This document shows positions 9,104 to 17,770 of a DNA stretch of 64,000 nt, piece after piece. The notes beneath the pieces are model-generated. The model saw only the letters and a list, made by a program, of their open reading frames with translations. It did not search any database and was not told the origin of the DNA. The DNA is from Pelagicoccus enzymogenes (GTDB taxonomy: Bacteria > Verrucomicrobiota > Verrucomicrobiia > Opitutales > Opitutaceae), in assembly GCF_014803405.1 (NCBI RefSeq), contig NZ_JACYFG010000022.1, positions 1 through 64,000 on the forward strand, written 5' to 3'. The number at the start of each line of letters is the position of its first letter. Position 1 is the first letter of the stretch. The position numbers were made by a program, and so were the translations under genes.

Positions 9104-9173
9104 ACCTCCTAATTATTAAAATAAACAGCCTAAACCGCTACCGCAAAACCCTAAAAGCTCCAGCAGGATATTC

Positions 9174-9575
9174 ATGGCTAACAAGCATGAATATAACAAA
9201 AACCCTGAACACGACCAAATGTCGTCTAACGCCAATGAGGATCGTTTCGATGCGAATGAAGAGCATCCCTCTCCTGAGGACTCTCGACCGCTTCCACCAC
9301 TAGGCTTAGACGATTTACAGAGGCAGATTCTAGAGCTCCATGAAAAGATGGATGAGGCGATTAGGATAATGAGTACGATAGCACTGAATTCAAATTCCGA
9401 TGGAGACCTGATCGACCTCAAGCAAGCCATCAAAGTGCTGGGAATAAGCCGAAGCACTGTTACACGACGTGCGAAGAAAGGCGACCTTCCGGCTCGAAGG
9501 GTTAAACGCAATAAATACTACAAGTGGTACTTCTCGAAAAAGGAAATTGAAGAGTATCTGGAAGATTGCTACTAG
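9174..9575 (+). CDS. Helix-turn-helix DNA-binding protein (excisionase-like)
   Basis: The C-terminal ~60 residues form a winged helix-turn-helix of the HTH_17/excisionase type: DLIDLKQAIKVLGISRSTVT, then RRAKKGDLPARRV and a basic wing ending FSKKEIEEYL. The N-terminal half is acidic, Asn/Asp/Glu-rich and probably disordered, with a short helix (LDDLQRQILELHEKMDEA). It converges on the integrase gene with 3 bp between the stops. In integrative elements such a protein usually directs excision (Xis) or controls integrase expression; that role is inferred from context. Confidence 0.75.
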   Translation: MANKHEYNKNPEHDQMSSNANEDRFDANEEHPSPEDSRPLPPLGLDDLQRQILELHEKMDEAIRIMSTIALNSNSDGDLIDLKQAIKVLGISRSTVTRRAKKGDLPARRVKRNKYYKWYFSKKEIEEYLEDCY

Positions 9576-9578
9576 AAG

Positions 9579-10907
9579 CTAATTTGAGATCCCAAGCACG
9601 GCACTCGGGGTGAGTGAAAAGAACCCAACTGAATCCTCAGTATCGTGTATATCGCCTAAATAGTTATCCTTTGCGACTTTCATCGAATGGCCAAGCTGGG
9701 AGGTGTACTCAGACTCCGTGATCCCCTCTAAGTTCCAGAGAAAAGTCGCAAAGGTATGACGAAAAACATCATTCCACTTCTTATCTTTCTGCCTCTCTTC
9801 GTCCATTACGGCGATCCTGTAATATTTGGCGTCCCTAGCATATCGCCGGTCCGAAACGCAAAGCGGAAGGTTTTTCTCTTTTATATACTTTAACCATTCC
9901 AGCACATTAGGACGGATCGTTACATTGCGCCTCTCGGCTGTTTTTGTTCCAACTTGACCGTCGCAAACGATGATCCCTTTGCTGAGCTGTATGTGCTTAA
10001 CCCATACAGCCTCGTCTCCTAGGCTCTTGTATTCTTGAGGTAGCTCCTTGCTTTCCTTCGGTCCCGGTTGCCCTCGCTGCATGCGCCCGAGGGCTTGAAT
10101 TTCATGAGGTCGAAGCCCGCAGTATGTACCCAATATGAATATCCCTAACCATTCTCCAGCGGTTCCTTCTCTGACCCTGAAATCCACAAGCCGCCTCAAC
10201 GCCATTCCAACCTCGTCGACATGCAGAATTGTTGGCGCTGCTGTCCTTGCCTGCTTGAAGATCATCCCCTTCTTCGACTCAAACTCGAATTCGTCTAAGA
10301 TTTTGCGGCGCAAGATCGGACTCTTTCGCCCAGGGTTGCTTTCATAATCAAGTAGTTCTCGGAGCAGCACATAGATTTTGTACCGCATCCCCTCAGGCTG
10401 ATCCCTCACGTAGCGCAGCAAGTCGCCGGATCCCAAATTTCGAACTCTTCGGTTCCCTAAGGACTCTTTCAGCTTTTCGAGCCGCGGGGTGATCGCAGCC
10501 ATTGAGCTTTTCTTGAGCCCAGATCCTTCTTTGTACTTTTTGAAATCTTCAATCGCCGCTGAAAACAAAAGAGAACCTGCAGGATTGTAGGTAGAGCGGA
10601 AATGCTTCATGATCTCCCTAACCGTGACCCCTTCCCAGTCTAGGTTATCGATTTCGTGGAAAAGCCAGACGGCGATTTCATGCTGCGCGGCCGTCAAAGT
10701 CCCCTTGCCCTTCCTTGCAGCCCTCTTGCGTTTGGCCTCCTGCTTTTTTTGTTCTTCCTCCGCTTTGGCTCTCGTCTTAAATTTCAAGCGGCGTTGCTTG
10801 ATCACGCCATCGACCAAAACGTGGAAATCGCATATGAACCTACCTGACTGCTTGTCCGGATAGACAGACGGTTTCTTCATTCGCTTGGGTGGAGTACGCC
10901 TCGACAT
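9579..10907 (-). CDS. Tyrosine recombinase/phage-type integrase
   Basis: This site-specific recombinase probably inserted the island. The N-terminus has an arm-binding-like beta region (PDKQSGRFICDFHVLVDGVI), then a core-binding helical domain (~115-205) and a catalytic domain (~225-430). Candidate catalytic residues are R266 (TYCGLRPHEI), K322, R383 (VFRHTFAT), H407 (LGHS) and the nucleophile Y416 (AKDNYLG). The usual His of the HxxR motif is replaced by Asp or Asn (NDVFR), a tolerated change in some members. The length of 442 residues fits. The gene lies 158 bp from the 3' end of tRNA-Gln, the classic arrangement for tRNA-targeted elements. Confidence 0.9.
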   Translation of the reverse strand: MSRRTPPKRMKKPSVYPDKQSGRFICDFHVLVDGVIKQRRLKFKTRAKAEEEQKKQEAKRKRAARKGKGTLTAAQHEIAVWLFHEIDNLDWEGVTVREIMKHFRSTYNPAGSLLFSAAIEDFKKYKEGSGLKKSSMAAITPRLEKLKESLGNRRVRNLGSGDLLRYVRDQPEGMRYKIYVLLRELLDYESNPGRKSPILRRKILDEFEFESKKGMIFKQARTAAPTILHVDEVGMALRRLVDFRVREGTAGEWLGIFILGTYCGLRPHEIQALGRMQRGQPGPKESKELPQEYKSLGDEAVWVKHIQLSKGIIVCDGQVGTKTAERRNVTIRPNVLEWLKYIKEKNLPLCVSDRRYARDAKYYRIAVMDEERQKDKKWNDVFRHTFATFLWNLEGITESEYTSQLGHSMKVAKDNYLGDIHDTEDSVGFFSLTPSAVLGISN

Positions 10908-10997
10908 TACCCATAGCAGTGTGTAAGAATGTGTAGATTACGACATAAAACGACCCAATTTGACCGTATTTTTGAGCGCTGCGAAACCTATTAAGGC

Positions 10998-11024
10998 ACA
11001 AAAAAGACGCCCAGAGGCGTCTTT
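10998..11024 (-). terminator. Intrinsic terminator downstream of tRNA-Gln
   Basis: On the minus strand a 9-bp perfect stem (arms 11016-11024 and 11003-11011) with a 4-base loop is followed by a run of T. It lies 41 bp beyond the tRNA 3' end and would end the tRNA transcript before the integrase gene. Confidence 0.85.
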
Positions 11025-11065
11025 CTTTCATTCTTAAATCACCTTTCCTCAATAACTTAGAAAAG

Positions 11066-11139
11066 TGGCAGCCTCGCAGGGACTCGAACCCCGACAGAAG
11101 GAACCAGAAACCTTAGTGCTACCATTACACCACGAGGCT
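11066..11139 (-). tRNA. tRNA-Gln (anticodon CTG)
   Basis: A complete cloverleaf can be drawn on the minus strand: a 7-bp acceptor stem AGCCTCG/CGAGGCT, a Gln-type D-arm GTGTAATGGTAGCAC, an anticodon stem-loop with loop TTCTGGT, and a T-arm with TTCGAGT. The 3' CCA is encoded (11066-11068). The anticodon stem has a T-T mismatch at the base pair next to the loop. The 3' end faces the integrase, as expected for an integration target. Confidence 0.93.
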
Positions 11140-11269
11140 GTCAGATGAAGAGACGCACGTTACGGGGGTCGTTTCCGAAATCAATGAAAATGCGCGAAAT
11201 TTCTTCCGCGACCGCAAAGAGCAGACTGAAGGCTTGCGGTCGTCGCCGCCCTTGCTTCCCCTCGGGCCC

Positions 11270-11800
11270 GTGAGCAACAAACCCGTCCTAGACCATTTCC
11301 AGTTTTGCCCTTCCTGTGGCTCCCAGGCAATCTCCCTGATCGAGGGAAAACGGGTGGAATGTCCGGATTGCTCCTTCATGCTCTACTACAATCCGACCTG
11401 CTCCGCCGGAGCACTCATCTTCGACCGAGATGGAAAGCTGCTCGTAGTGGAGCGGGCGAATGAGCCGAGCAAGGGAAAATACGGCATTCCCGGCGGCTTC
11501 ACGGACCTCGGGGAACGCCTGGAGGAAGTTGCCGTACGGGAGACCAAGGAGGAAACGAACCTAGACATTCACTCGGTGCGCTTCTTCGCCTCCTTTCCAA
11601 ATACCTACACTTACCGCGGCGTGAGCTATGCGGTGACCGACACCTACTTTCTAGCTCAAGTTGACACTTTCGACGGTATCGAAGCCCAAGCAGGCGAAGT
11701 GACGGGCTTGCACCTAGTGATTCCCGAAAAGGTGCCGCAGGAGCAATGGGCCTTCGACTCCTTGCGCAAAGTGATCGCCAAGTATCTCGCAGAGCGGTGA
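11270..11800 (+). CDS. NUDIX hydrolase with N-terminal zinc ribbon
   Basis: The N-terminus carries two CxxC pairs (FCPSCGS and ECPDCSF) forming a zinc ribbon, followed by a Nudix fold. The Nudix box is GGFTDLGERLEEVAVRETKE with EET following; the Gly near the box end is Asn. Zinc-ribbon Nudix proteins of the NudC-like/ADP-ribose class hydrolyse nucleoside diphosphate derivatives; the substrate cannot be read here. The frame also has an upstream TTG (11234), but the GTG at 11270 gives a start directly before the zinc ribbon and is preferred. It is transcribed away from the tRNA. Confidence 0.88.
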   Translation: MSNKPVLDHFQFCPSCGSQAISLIEGKRVECPDCSFMLYYNPTCSAGALIFDRDGKLLVVERANEPSKGKYGIPGGFTDLGERLEEVAVRETKEETNLDIHSVRFFASFPNTYTYRGVSYAVTDTYFLAQVDTFDGIEAQAGEVTGLHLVIPEKVPQEQWAFDSLRKVIAKYLAER

Positions 11801-11872
11801 CACGATTCAGGCGGGGGCGACTGCGATTTTGATCAGTCCTCCACGGACAACGTGGAAGTCGTCCCTCCTGGT

Positions 11873-12781
11873 TTACTTGGACTTCAAATCAGTCCAGACG
11901 AGGCGGTGGTCGCTGCCCTCGTAGTAGTCTTCCAGGTCCACAATCCCGCTTTGCGTTTCAAAAGCGCTTCTCAGGCCCGGCGATGCGAGCATGTAGTCGA
12001 GAAGCGAATACTCGCCTCCCTTCTTGTAGTAATGGGTCCAAATCAAGCCGCTATTGTCTCGGGCGTCCAGAATCTCCGCGATCTGCAGATCGCCGCGAAC
12101 GAGAAAGCGACGCACGGGGCTGGAGTTGCGGTGGTCGTTCAAGTCGCCAACAATCAGGAGGGGCGTCGCGCTCGGGTCCGGAAACAGGTGCAGGATTCGT
12201 TCGCGCGCCGCGTGGGCTTCCTTGGTCCGTCGCAGAGTCGACTGCGGGTCTCTCCGGTCAGTCGTGTATTTGCTTTTCAAATGCAGTACGAAGAGCTGGA
12301 TCGATCCGGCACCGCCCAGCTGTACGTCCAGCTGAAGCATCCCTCGCTTCACTCGCATCGACTCTCCGAACAGCTCGAAATCGAGGTCGTCATGTTCAAC
12401 GACGTTTGCCGATACGCGTTCATTCCAGAGCGCTCCCACTCGCCTGACCTCGTCGCCGGCTTCCAGTATGTGGGATGATTTGTAATACAGTCCGGCCTGC
12501 TCCAAATCGTCTCGCAACTCCTCCAATTCCGCCGCGGAGCCAATCTCCTGCAGCGCCAATAGATCCGGCGAGGCAGCGAGGATCGCCTCCCGCACAACCG
12601 TCTTTTCAGACTCCGGTTTGGGGTAATCCAATCGAAATTGACCGTCCACGAGACGATCCATGGAGAGGTAGTTACGAATATTGTAGGTGGCGATTCGATA
12701 CGTTTCCGGTTTCGCCTGGCAATAAAGGGCGACCGCTAGGGCCAGCAGGCAGAAAACGAAGCTAAATCGCCACTGCCCCAT
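11873..12781 (-). CDS. Secreted endonuclease/exonuclease/phosphatase-family protein
   Basis: A signal peptide (FSFVFCLLALAVALYCQA) is followed by a complete EEP-fold domain. The family signature residues are visible in order: Asn in ATYNIRNYL, Glu in ALQEIGS, His in VLHLKSK, Asp/Asn in VGDLNDH, Asp in LLDYML and the final His in GSDHRLV. These proteins are Mg-dependent phosphodiesterases; in bacteria the secreted ones often degrade extracellular DNA or phosphoesters. The 302-residue length matches a single domain. The neighbouring M48 protease gene ends upstream on the same strand with 1 bp between genes, so the two probably form an operon. Confidence 0.85.
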   Translation of the reverse strand: MGQWRFSFVFCLLALAVALYCQAKPETYRIATYNIRNYLSMDRLVDGQFRLDYPKPESEKTVVREAILAASPDLLALQEIGSAAELEELRDDLEQAGLYYKSSHILEAGDEVRRVGALWNERVSANVVEHDDLDFELFGESMRVKRGMLQLDVQLGGAGSIQLFVLHLKSKYTTDRRDPQSTLRRTKEAHAARERILHLFPDPSATPLLIVGDLNDHRNSSPVRRFLVRGDLQIAEILDARDNSGLIWTHYYKKGGEYSLLDYMLASPGLRSAFETQSGIVDLEDYYEGSDHRLVWTDLKSK

Positions 12782-12782
12782 T

Positions 12783-14036
12783 TTAGGACCGAGCGCCCTC
12801 GCCTGCCATGGCTGCCTCGCGTTCCAGCAAGGTGGGGTGCGAATAGTGAAAGCCGCTGTAGGCCGGATGCGGCTGGAGGTTGCTCAGGTTCTTTTCGCTC
12901 AGGCTCCGCAGCGCGTTGCTCAACGGTTTCCAATCGCCAACCACGTCCCGTGCAAAGGCGTCCGCTTCGTATTCATGCTTCCGCGACAGGATGTTGAAAA
13001 GCGGGGTCATCCAGAAAGTGAAAAGTCCGCCCACGAGTCCGAACAGCAGGAAGGCTATCCCGATACTGGTCTGCTCGAAACCAAATCCATGGAAAAATGC
13101 TTCGTTGTTGGCCAGATAGCCGATAATCCAAAATCCGGCGAACATCATGGCCGCGGAACTGGCGATCATCTTGGGAATGTGGCCCTTCTTGTAATGCCCG
13201 ATCTCGTGGGCCAGCACCGCTTCAATTTCCTCTTCGCCGAGCTGCTCGATCAACGTATCATAAAGTACGATACGGCGAAATTTTCCGAAGCCGGTGAAGT
13301 AGGCGTTGGAGTGGGCCGAACGCTTGCTGCCGTCAATCACCTGGATGGCGTTGCACTTGAACCCCGCCTTGTCGGACATGGCCATCAGCCGGGAACGCAG
13401 CGGCCCATCTTCCAGCGGAGTCAGCTTGTTGAAGAGCGGAATGATCAACATTGGATAGAGCACCATCATGACCAGCTGGAAACCGAACATGATGCCGAAA
13501 CCCCAAATCCACCAGGAATCGCCCAGCCAGCCCACCAGGCTGATTAAAAGCCAAAGCAGCGGAAATCCGATAACCAAGCCCACCAAGGTCCCCTTGATCT
13601 TGTCGCCGATCCAAAGCCCCTTGGTGCTGCGATTGAAGCCGAAGCGCTCCTCGATCTTGAACTGTTCCCAGTACTCCAAGGGCAATCCAGGCAAGCTCAG
13701 GGCCATCATCACCACCACGAGAAACAAGGCCGAGCTCCAGGAGGCATCTCCAAAGGTCGAGCTCCAAGCCTCAAAAGCCTGCGGCAAGACTCCGCTGAGG
13801 ATCACCACCGCCAGGATCGCAGCGTCAAGCAGCAGGCCGATAGTGCCGAACTTGCTTTTCACCAGAGTGTACTCGTTAGCCTTCTGGAACTTTTCCTCGC
13901 TCATGATTCCCTCCAAGGCGGGGGGCATGGATTTCGCGTTTTTGGCGACTTGAGCCCGATTGAGGGCGTCAAGGACGAGTTCGGCCAGCAGCTTGGCCGC
14001 CAGTGCGATCACAAAAACCGTTTCGAGCAGGGTCAT
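12783..14036 (-). CDS. M48-family membrane metalloprotease (CAAX protease/Ste24-like)
   Basis: This is a multi-pass membrane zinc protease. The active-site motif HEIGH is at residues 277-281 (VLAHEIGHYKKGH), and the third ligand is likely Glu in the KHEYEADAFA segment. At least six hydrophobic stretches are visible, including ALFLVVVMMALSLPGLPL and GFGIMFGFQLVMMVLY. The N-terminal CAAX_protease_1-type domain (residues 1-190) precedes the peptidase. Bacterial homologues act in envelope protein quality control; farnesyl substrates are not expected. The ATG at 14036 is chosen over an upstream in-frame start because the hydrophobic N-terminal helix begins there. Confidence 0.9.
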   Translation of the reverse strand: MTLLETVFVIALAAKLLAELVLDALNRAQVAKNAKSMPPALEGIMSEEKFQKANEYTLVKSKFGTIGLLLDAAILAVVILSGVLPQAFEAWSSTFGDASWSSALFLVVVMMALSLPGLPLEYWEQFKIEERFGFNRSTKGLWIGDKIKGTLVGLVIGFPLLWLLISLVGWLGDSWWIWGFGIMFGFQLVMMVLYPMLIIPLFNKLTPLEDGPLRSRLMAMSDKAGFKCNAIQVIDGSKRSAHSNAYFTGFGKFRRIVLYDTLIEQLGEEEIEAVLAHEIGHYKKGHIPKMIASSAAMMFAGFWIIGYLANNEAFFHGFGFEQTSIGIAFLLFGLVGGLFTFWMTPLFNILSRKHEYEADAFARDVVGDWKPLSNALRSLSEKNLSNLQPHPAYSGFHYSHPTLLEREAAMAGEGARS

Positions 14037-14166
14037 ATCCACCAACCTTCCCAACAGCCGCCAGCCTGTCGAGCGCTGATTTCGCCTAATGCCGACAGCT
14101 GCCAATTCGCGGAATTGCTGCTTTCATTTCCTTGAATCACAAGAGCTTCCTTCCATAGTCCCCTGC

Positions 14167-14412
14167 GTGAGCGCCAAGAAACAGGACATGATCAAGACCT
14201 TCGAGGAGGGTCTCGAAAAACTGGAGACCATCGTTAGCGAGATGGAGGACTCCAAACTACCACTTGAAACCTTGATCACCCACTACGAAAAAGGAAACAA
14301 GCTGCTGGCCCAGTGCGACCTAAAGCTCAAGGAGGCCGAGAAGAAGATCGAAATTCTCAAGGCCAAAGCCGAGTCCGGAGCTCATTTCGAGGAACTCGAA
14401 GCCGAGCAATAG
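14167..14412 (+). CDS. xseB: Exodeoxyribonuclease VII small subunit
   Basis: This small helical subunit of exonuclease VII, with the XseA large subunit, degrades single-stranded DNA to oligonucleotides. The family core is clear: FEEGLEKLETIVSEME, then LPLETLITHYEKGNKLL and KLKEAEKKIEIL. The GTG start gives 81 residues, the usual size; the longer frame to 14089 would overlap the divergent protease gene and adds no conserved sequence. dxs follows after 73 bp in the same direction. In many bacteria ispA sits between xseB and dxs; it is absent here, and xseA is not in the window. Confidence 0.92.
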   Translation: MSAKKQDMIKTFEEGLEKLETIVSEMEDSKLPLETLITHYEKGNKLLAQCDLKLKEAEKKIEILKAKAESGAHFEELEAEQ

Positions 14413-14485
14413 CCAGACGGCCGATCAAAGTGTTGGACAAGCGAAGCGTATTCCCTTCAGTTTCGCCCCCTTTCCCTCTTCCATT

Positions 14486-16414
14486 TTGAACGACGACACA
14501 CAGAACACCGCTCCCGGCGATGCCTACCCGCTCCTCAGCAAGATCCAGGGCGCCGCGGAACTGCGAGAATTGAACGCTGCGCAGCTTGAGCAGCTAGCCC
14601 AAGAAATCCGCGACCGGCTGATCCAGGTAACCTCCGTCAACGGCGGCCACCTCGGACCGAACCTGGGCGTCGTGGAGCTGAGCATCGCCCTTCACCTCGT
14701 CTTCAACACGCCGCAGGACCAGTTCGTTTTCGACACCTCGCACCAAGGCTACGTGCACAAGCTGCTCACTGGCCGCAACGGCCCGGAATTCGAGGGGATC
14801 CGCAGCTCTTCGGGCTTGAGCGGGTTCCTTTCCCGCGACGAGAGCGAACACGACGCTTTCGGAGCCGGACATGCCGGCACGGCCCTGTCCGCAGCCCTCG
14901 GCATGGCAACTGCCCGCGACGCCCTGAACTCCAAGGACCACGTAGTCGCCGTTTGCGGCGACGCCGCCTTCACTTGCGGCATCACCATGGAAGCCTTGAA
15001 CAACGTAGCGGAGTCGACCAAGCGCCTCATCATCGTTCTCAACGACAACGAGTGGTCCATCGCCAAGAACGTAGGAGCCATTTCGCGCTACCTCAACGAG
15101 CTCATCACCAACCCCATCTATAACCGCCTACACCACGACTTCGGCTCCTTCCTGAAAAACGTGCCCGGCGGCGACCAGTTGATAAAGCTCGGCAAGACCG
15201 CCGAGAAGGGCTGGAAGAGCATGATGGTGCCCTCCTCCCTCTTCGAGAAGTACGGCGTGCGCTACCTTGGCCCCATCGACGGCCACGATCTGCCCCTGCT
15301 CAAACGCTACCTGGAATTCGCCCGCGATTCCGACGAGCCGGTCATCGTGCACGTCGTCACCAAAAAGGGCAAAGGTTACAAGCCGGCCATCGACTTCCCC
15401 GAGCGCTTCCACGGCACGAGCCCTTTCGCGATCGATTCCGGCAAGTCCAACGGCGGCGGCAAGCCGACACCGCCCAACTACCAGGACGTTTTCGGCAAAG
15501 CCATGGTCAAGTTCGCCCAGGCGGACAAGAAGATCGTCGGAATTACCGGAGCCATGCCCTCCGGCACTGGACTGATTCACCTCAGCAACGAAGTTCCGGA
15601 CCAATTCTACGACGTCGGCATCGCGGAAGAGCACGCCGTGCTCTTCGCCGCCGGCATGGCAACGCGTGGACTGCGCCCGGTCTGCGGCATCTACAGCACC
15701 TTCCTGCAACGCGCCTTCGACCAGATCATCCACGACGTCTGCCTGCAAAAACTTCCGGTCGTCTTCTGCATGGACCGAGCGGGACTTTCGCCCAACGACG
15801 GAGCAACCCACCACGGCCTCTTCGACATCGCCTACCTCCGCATGGTACCCAACCTGATCGCCATGCAGCCGAAGGACGAGGACGAGCTAGTCGACATGAT
15901 GCAGACCGCCCTCTCCCAAGACTTGCCAGCTTTCATCCGCTACCCTCGAGGGGCCGGAGAAGGGGTCGCCATCAAGGACGAAGCTCGCACGCTCCCCATC
16001 GGCAAAGCAGAAATCCTTGCCGACGGACGCGATGTGGTAATCTGGGCCCTCGGCCCCATGATCAAAGACGCCCGCAGAATCAAGGAGACCTTGGAAGCCG
16101 AAGACGGCCTCAGCGTCGCCATCGTCAATGCTCGTTTCGTCAAGCCACTCGACACCGAGCTGCTCCTCTCGCAGGCGAAGCAATGCAAGCTGCTCGTAAC
16201 CATGGAAGACGGCATCAAGTCCGGAGGCTTCGGCAGCGCCGTGGCGGAAACCCTATCGGACGAAGGCGTTTCCACCCCGCTAGCGCGCATCGCCTGGCCT
16301 GACGAGTTCGTAGGTCATGGCGACAGCGTATCCGATTTGCGGGCACGCCATGGACTGTCTCCGGAGCAAATGCTCAAGGACGTTCGCTCAAAGTTGAAAA
16401 CCGTTTCCGCCTAA
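14486..16414 (+). CDS. dxs: 1-deoxy-D-xylulose-5-phosphate synthase
   Basis: This thiamine-diphosphate enzyme condenses pyruvate and glyceraldehyde-3-phosphate in the first step of the MEP isoprenoid pathway. The 642-residue length is normal. Recognisable parts are the substrate/cofactor His in DTSHQGYVHKLLTGR, the GD motif at 158-160 followed by NDNEWSIAKNVGAIS, the catalytic Glu region DVGIAEEHAVLFAAGMA, and the C-terminal transketolase domain (MEDGIKSGGFGSAVAE). The start is a TTG at 14486 with no strong ribosome site. The usual GDG of the thiamine-binding motif reads GDA here. It follows xseB in the same direction. Confidence 0.92.
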   Translation: MNDDTQNTAPGDAYPLLSKIQGAAELRELNAAQLEQLAQEIRDRLIQVTSVNGGHLGPNLGVVELSIALHLVFNTPQDQFVFDTSHQGYVHKLLTGRNGPEFEGIRSSSGLSGFLSRDESEHDAFGAGHAGTALSAALGMATARDALNSKDHVVAVCGDAAFTCGITMEALNNVAESTKRLIIVLNDNEWSIAKNVGAISRYLNELITNPIYNRLHHDFGSFLKNVPGGDQLIKLGKTAEKGWKSMMVPSSLFEKYGVRYLGPIDGHDLPLLKRYLEFARDSDEPVIVHVVTKKGKGYKPAIDFPERFHGTSPFAIDSGKSNGGGKPTPPNYQDVFGKAMVKFAQADKKIVGITGAMPSGTGLIHLSNEVPDQFYDVGIAEEHAVLFAAGMATRGLRPVCGIYSTFLQRAFDQIIHDVCLQKLPVVFCMDRAGLSPNDGATHHGLFDIAYLRMVPNLIAMQPKDEDELVDMMQTALSQDLPAFIRYPRGAGEGVAIKDEARTLPIGKAEILADGRDVVIWALGPMIKDARRIKETLEAEDGLSVAIVNARFVKPLDTELLLSQAKQCKLLVTMEDGIKSGGFGSAVAETLSDEGVSTPLARIAWPDEFVGHGDSVSDLRARHGLSPEQMLKDVRSKLKTVSA

Positions 16415-16787
16415 GAGGTGGTGCGGCTTCTCCGAAGACGCATATAGCCAGTCCATTTCCACGAGTCGTTTTCGAAGAAACCGACCCACCTTCAAAATGA
16501 GACTCTCTGCCGAGCGTCTCGTTCGCGGGAGCGTCTCGCCTCGAGCAACATCTGGTCCGCCTTGGCGATCAAGGCAAAATCCGGTGGGTTGAAGTTATTC
16601 CACTTCGAGTCGCATGGTGTCCTTTTGTTTCTCGGATGGATTGGAGTGGGCAGAAAAGGACAGTGAACCTTGCATAGCAGTCGCGGCGCCAATTGCCTGA
16701 AGGACCAGTCGACGCATCGGGCGAGCCCCTGTGGCCGCCTTCAAACACGAATCTGGCTCGTCCCCACTGAAGACTGCACCTACTCCC
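16415..16787. other. Intergenic stretch without a convincing gene
   Basis: No intact gene is supported between dxs and the DUF1295 gene. On the minus strand a 40-residue frame (16595-16717) begins with a signal-like MRRLVLQAIGAATAM and stops. A second minus frame (16492-16692) would continue it after a frameshift with a helical, charged tail (LIAKADQMLLEARRSRERD). This could be a decayed small secreted protein, but the evidence is weak. Confidence 0.35.
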
Positions 16788-17663
16788 ATGAACAAAGAGG
16801 AAAAATCGTCCCTACTTGGAATACCGCTGATCTTGCTGGTCGGACTCGCATTCGCTTTGGCCGGCTCCAACGGGAACTTGCAGACGTCAAGCGGCGAGTT
16901 CCATCCCTTCGCCATCGCGGTTGGCATCGCTTTCGCCTTGCAGTGGCTCGCCTTCGTGCCGGCTTTTATTTGGCAGACGGAGCGCTACTTCGACCTTGTC
17001 GGCAGCTTGAGCTACATCAGCGTAACCCTTTTAGCCTACCTCACGGCTGCGAGCCAAGGGCCACGCTCCACCTTGCTGCTGGCTTTGATTCTCATTTGGG
17101 CGGGGCGCCTTGGCTGGTTCCTTTTTTCCCGTATCCACAAAAGCGGGAAGGACGGTCGCTTCGACGCGATGAAACCTTCCTTCATTCGCTTCGGGGCAGC
17201 TTGGACCTTGCAAGGGCTCTGGATCACTTTCACGGCGGCCGCTGGGCTGGCCTCCATCGCATCGCCTCGGGCCCCTGAGCTCGACGGATTCGCGATCGCC
17301 GGAGGACTGGTTTGGCTAGCCGGATTTTCCGTGGAGGCGATCGCCGACTGGCAAAAGAAGCAATTCAAGAGCGACCCGAAAAACGAAGGGCAATTCATCC
17401 AAGAGGGACTCTGGTCGCGATCTCGGCATCCGAACTACTTCGGAGAAATCGTGCTCTGGAGCGGGATCGCCTTGATCGCCTTCCCCTCGCTTGAGGGCTG
17501 GGAACACGGCACCCTCCTATCCCCTGTCTTCGTAGCCATCCTGCTCTGCAAGGTGAGTGGAATACCGCTTCTGGAGGAACGCTCCGACAAGAAGTGGGGC
17601 GGCCAAGAGGATTACGAAAACTACAAGCGCAACACCCCCGTGCTGGTGCCCAAGCTCTGGTAG
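16788..17663 (+). CDS. DUF1295 membrane protein (steroid 5-alpha-reductase-like)
   Basis: This protein has about seven hydrophobic segments and the DUF1295/isoprenylcysteine-methyltransferase-like C-terminal signature: GLWSRSRHPNYFGEIVLWSG, then a terminal EDYENYKRNTPVLVPK. The family shares its fold with 3-oxo-5-alpha-steroid 4-dehydrogenase, but bacterial substrates are unknown and lipid reduction is only a guess. The ATG at 16788 is preferred over the GTG at 16731 because conservation begins near MNKEEKSS. It stands alone between dxs and the GH20 gene. Confidence 0.85.
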   Translation: MNKEEKSSLLGIPLILLVGLAFALAGSNGNLQTSSGEFHPFAIAVGIAFALQWLAFVPAFIWQTERYFDLVGSLSYISVTLLAYLTAASQGPRSTLLLALILIWAGRLGWFLFSRIHKSGKDGRFDAMKPSFIRFGAAWTLQGLWITFTAAAGLASIASPRAPELDGFAIAGGLVWLAGFSVEAIADWQKKQFKSDPKNEGQFIQEGLWSRSRHPNYFGEIVLWSGIALIAFPSLEGWEHGTLLSPVFVAILLCKVSGIPLLEERSDKKWGGQEDYENYKRNTPVLVPKLW

Positions 17664-17770
17664 AGCGAGCCCCTCTGACCGATAATCGGTTTGGTCAAAA
17701 TCAGGATCAAGTTTGGCAAATCGGGCAATTTCTGTTTCTGCTACCATAGCGAACCCTACCCCACTACGCT

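Noticed and set aside
16492-16717. Minus-strand small secreted protein before DUF1295
   Set aside because: Requires a frameshift between two short frames, overlaps nothing conserved and has no family match; kept only as an intergenic note.
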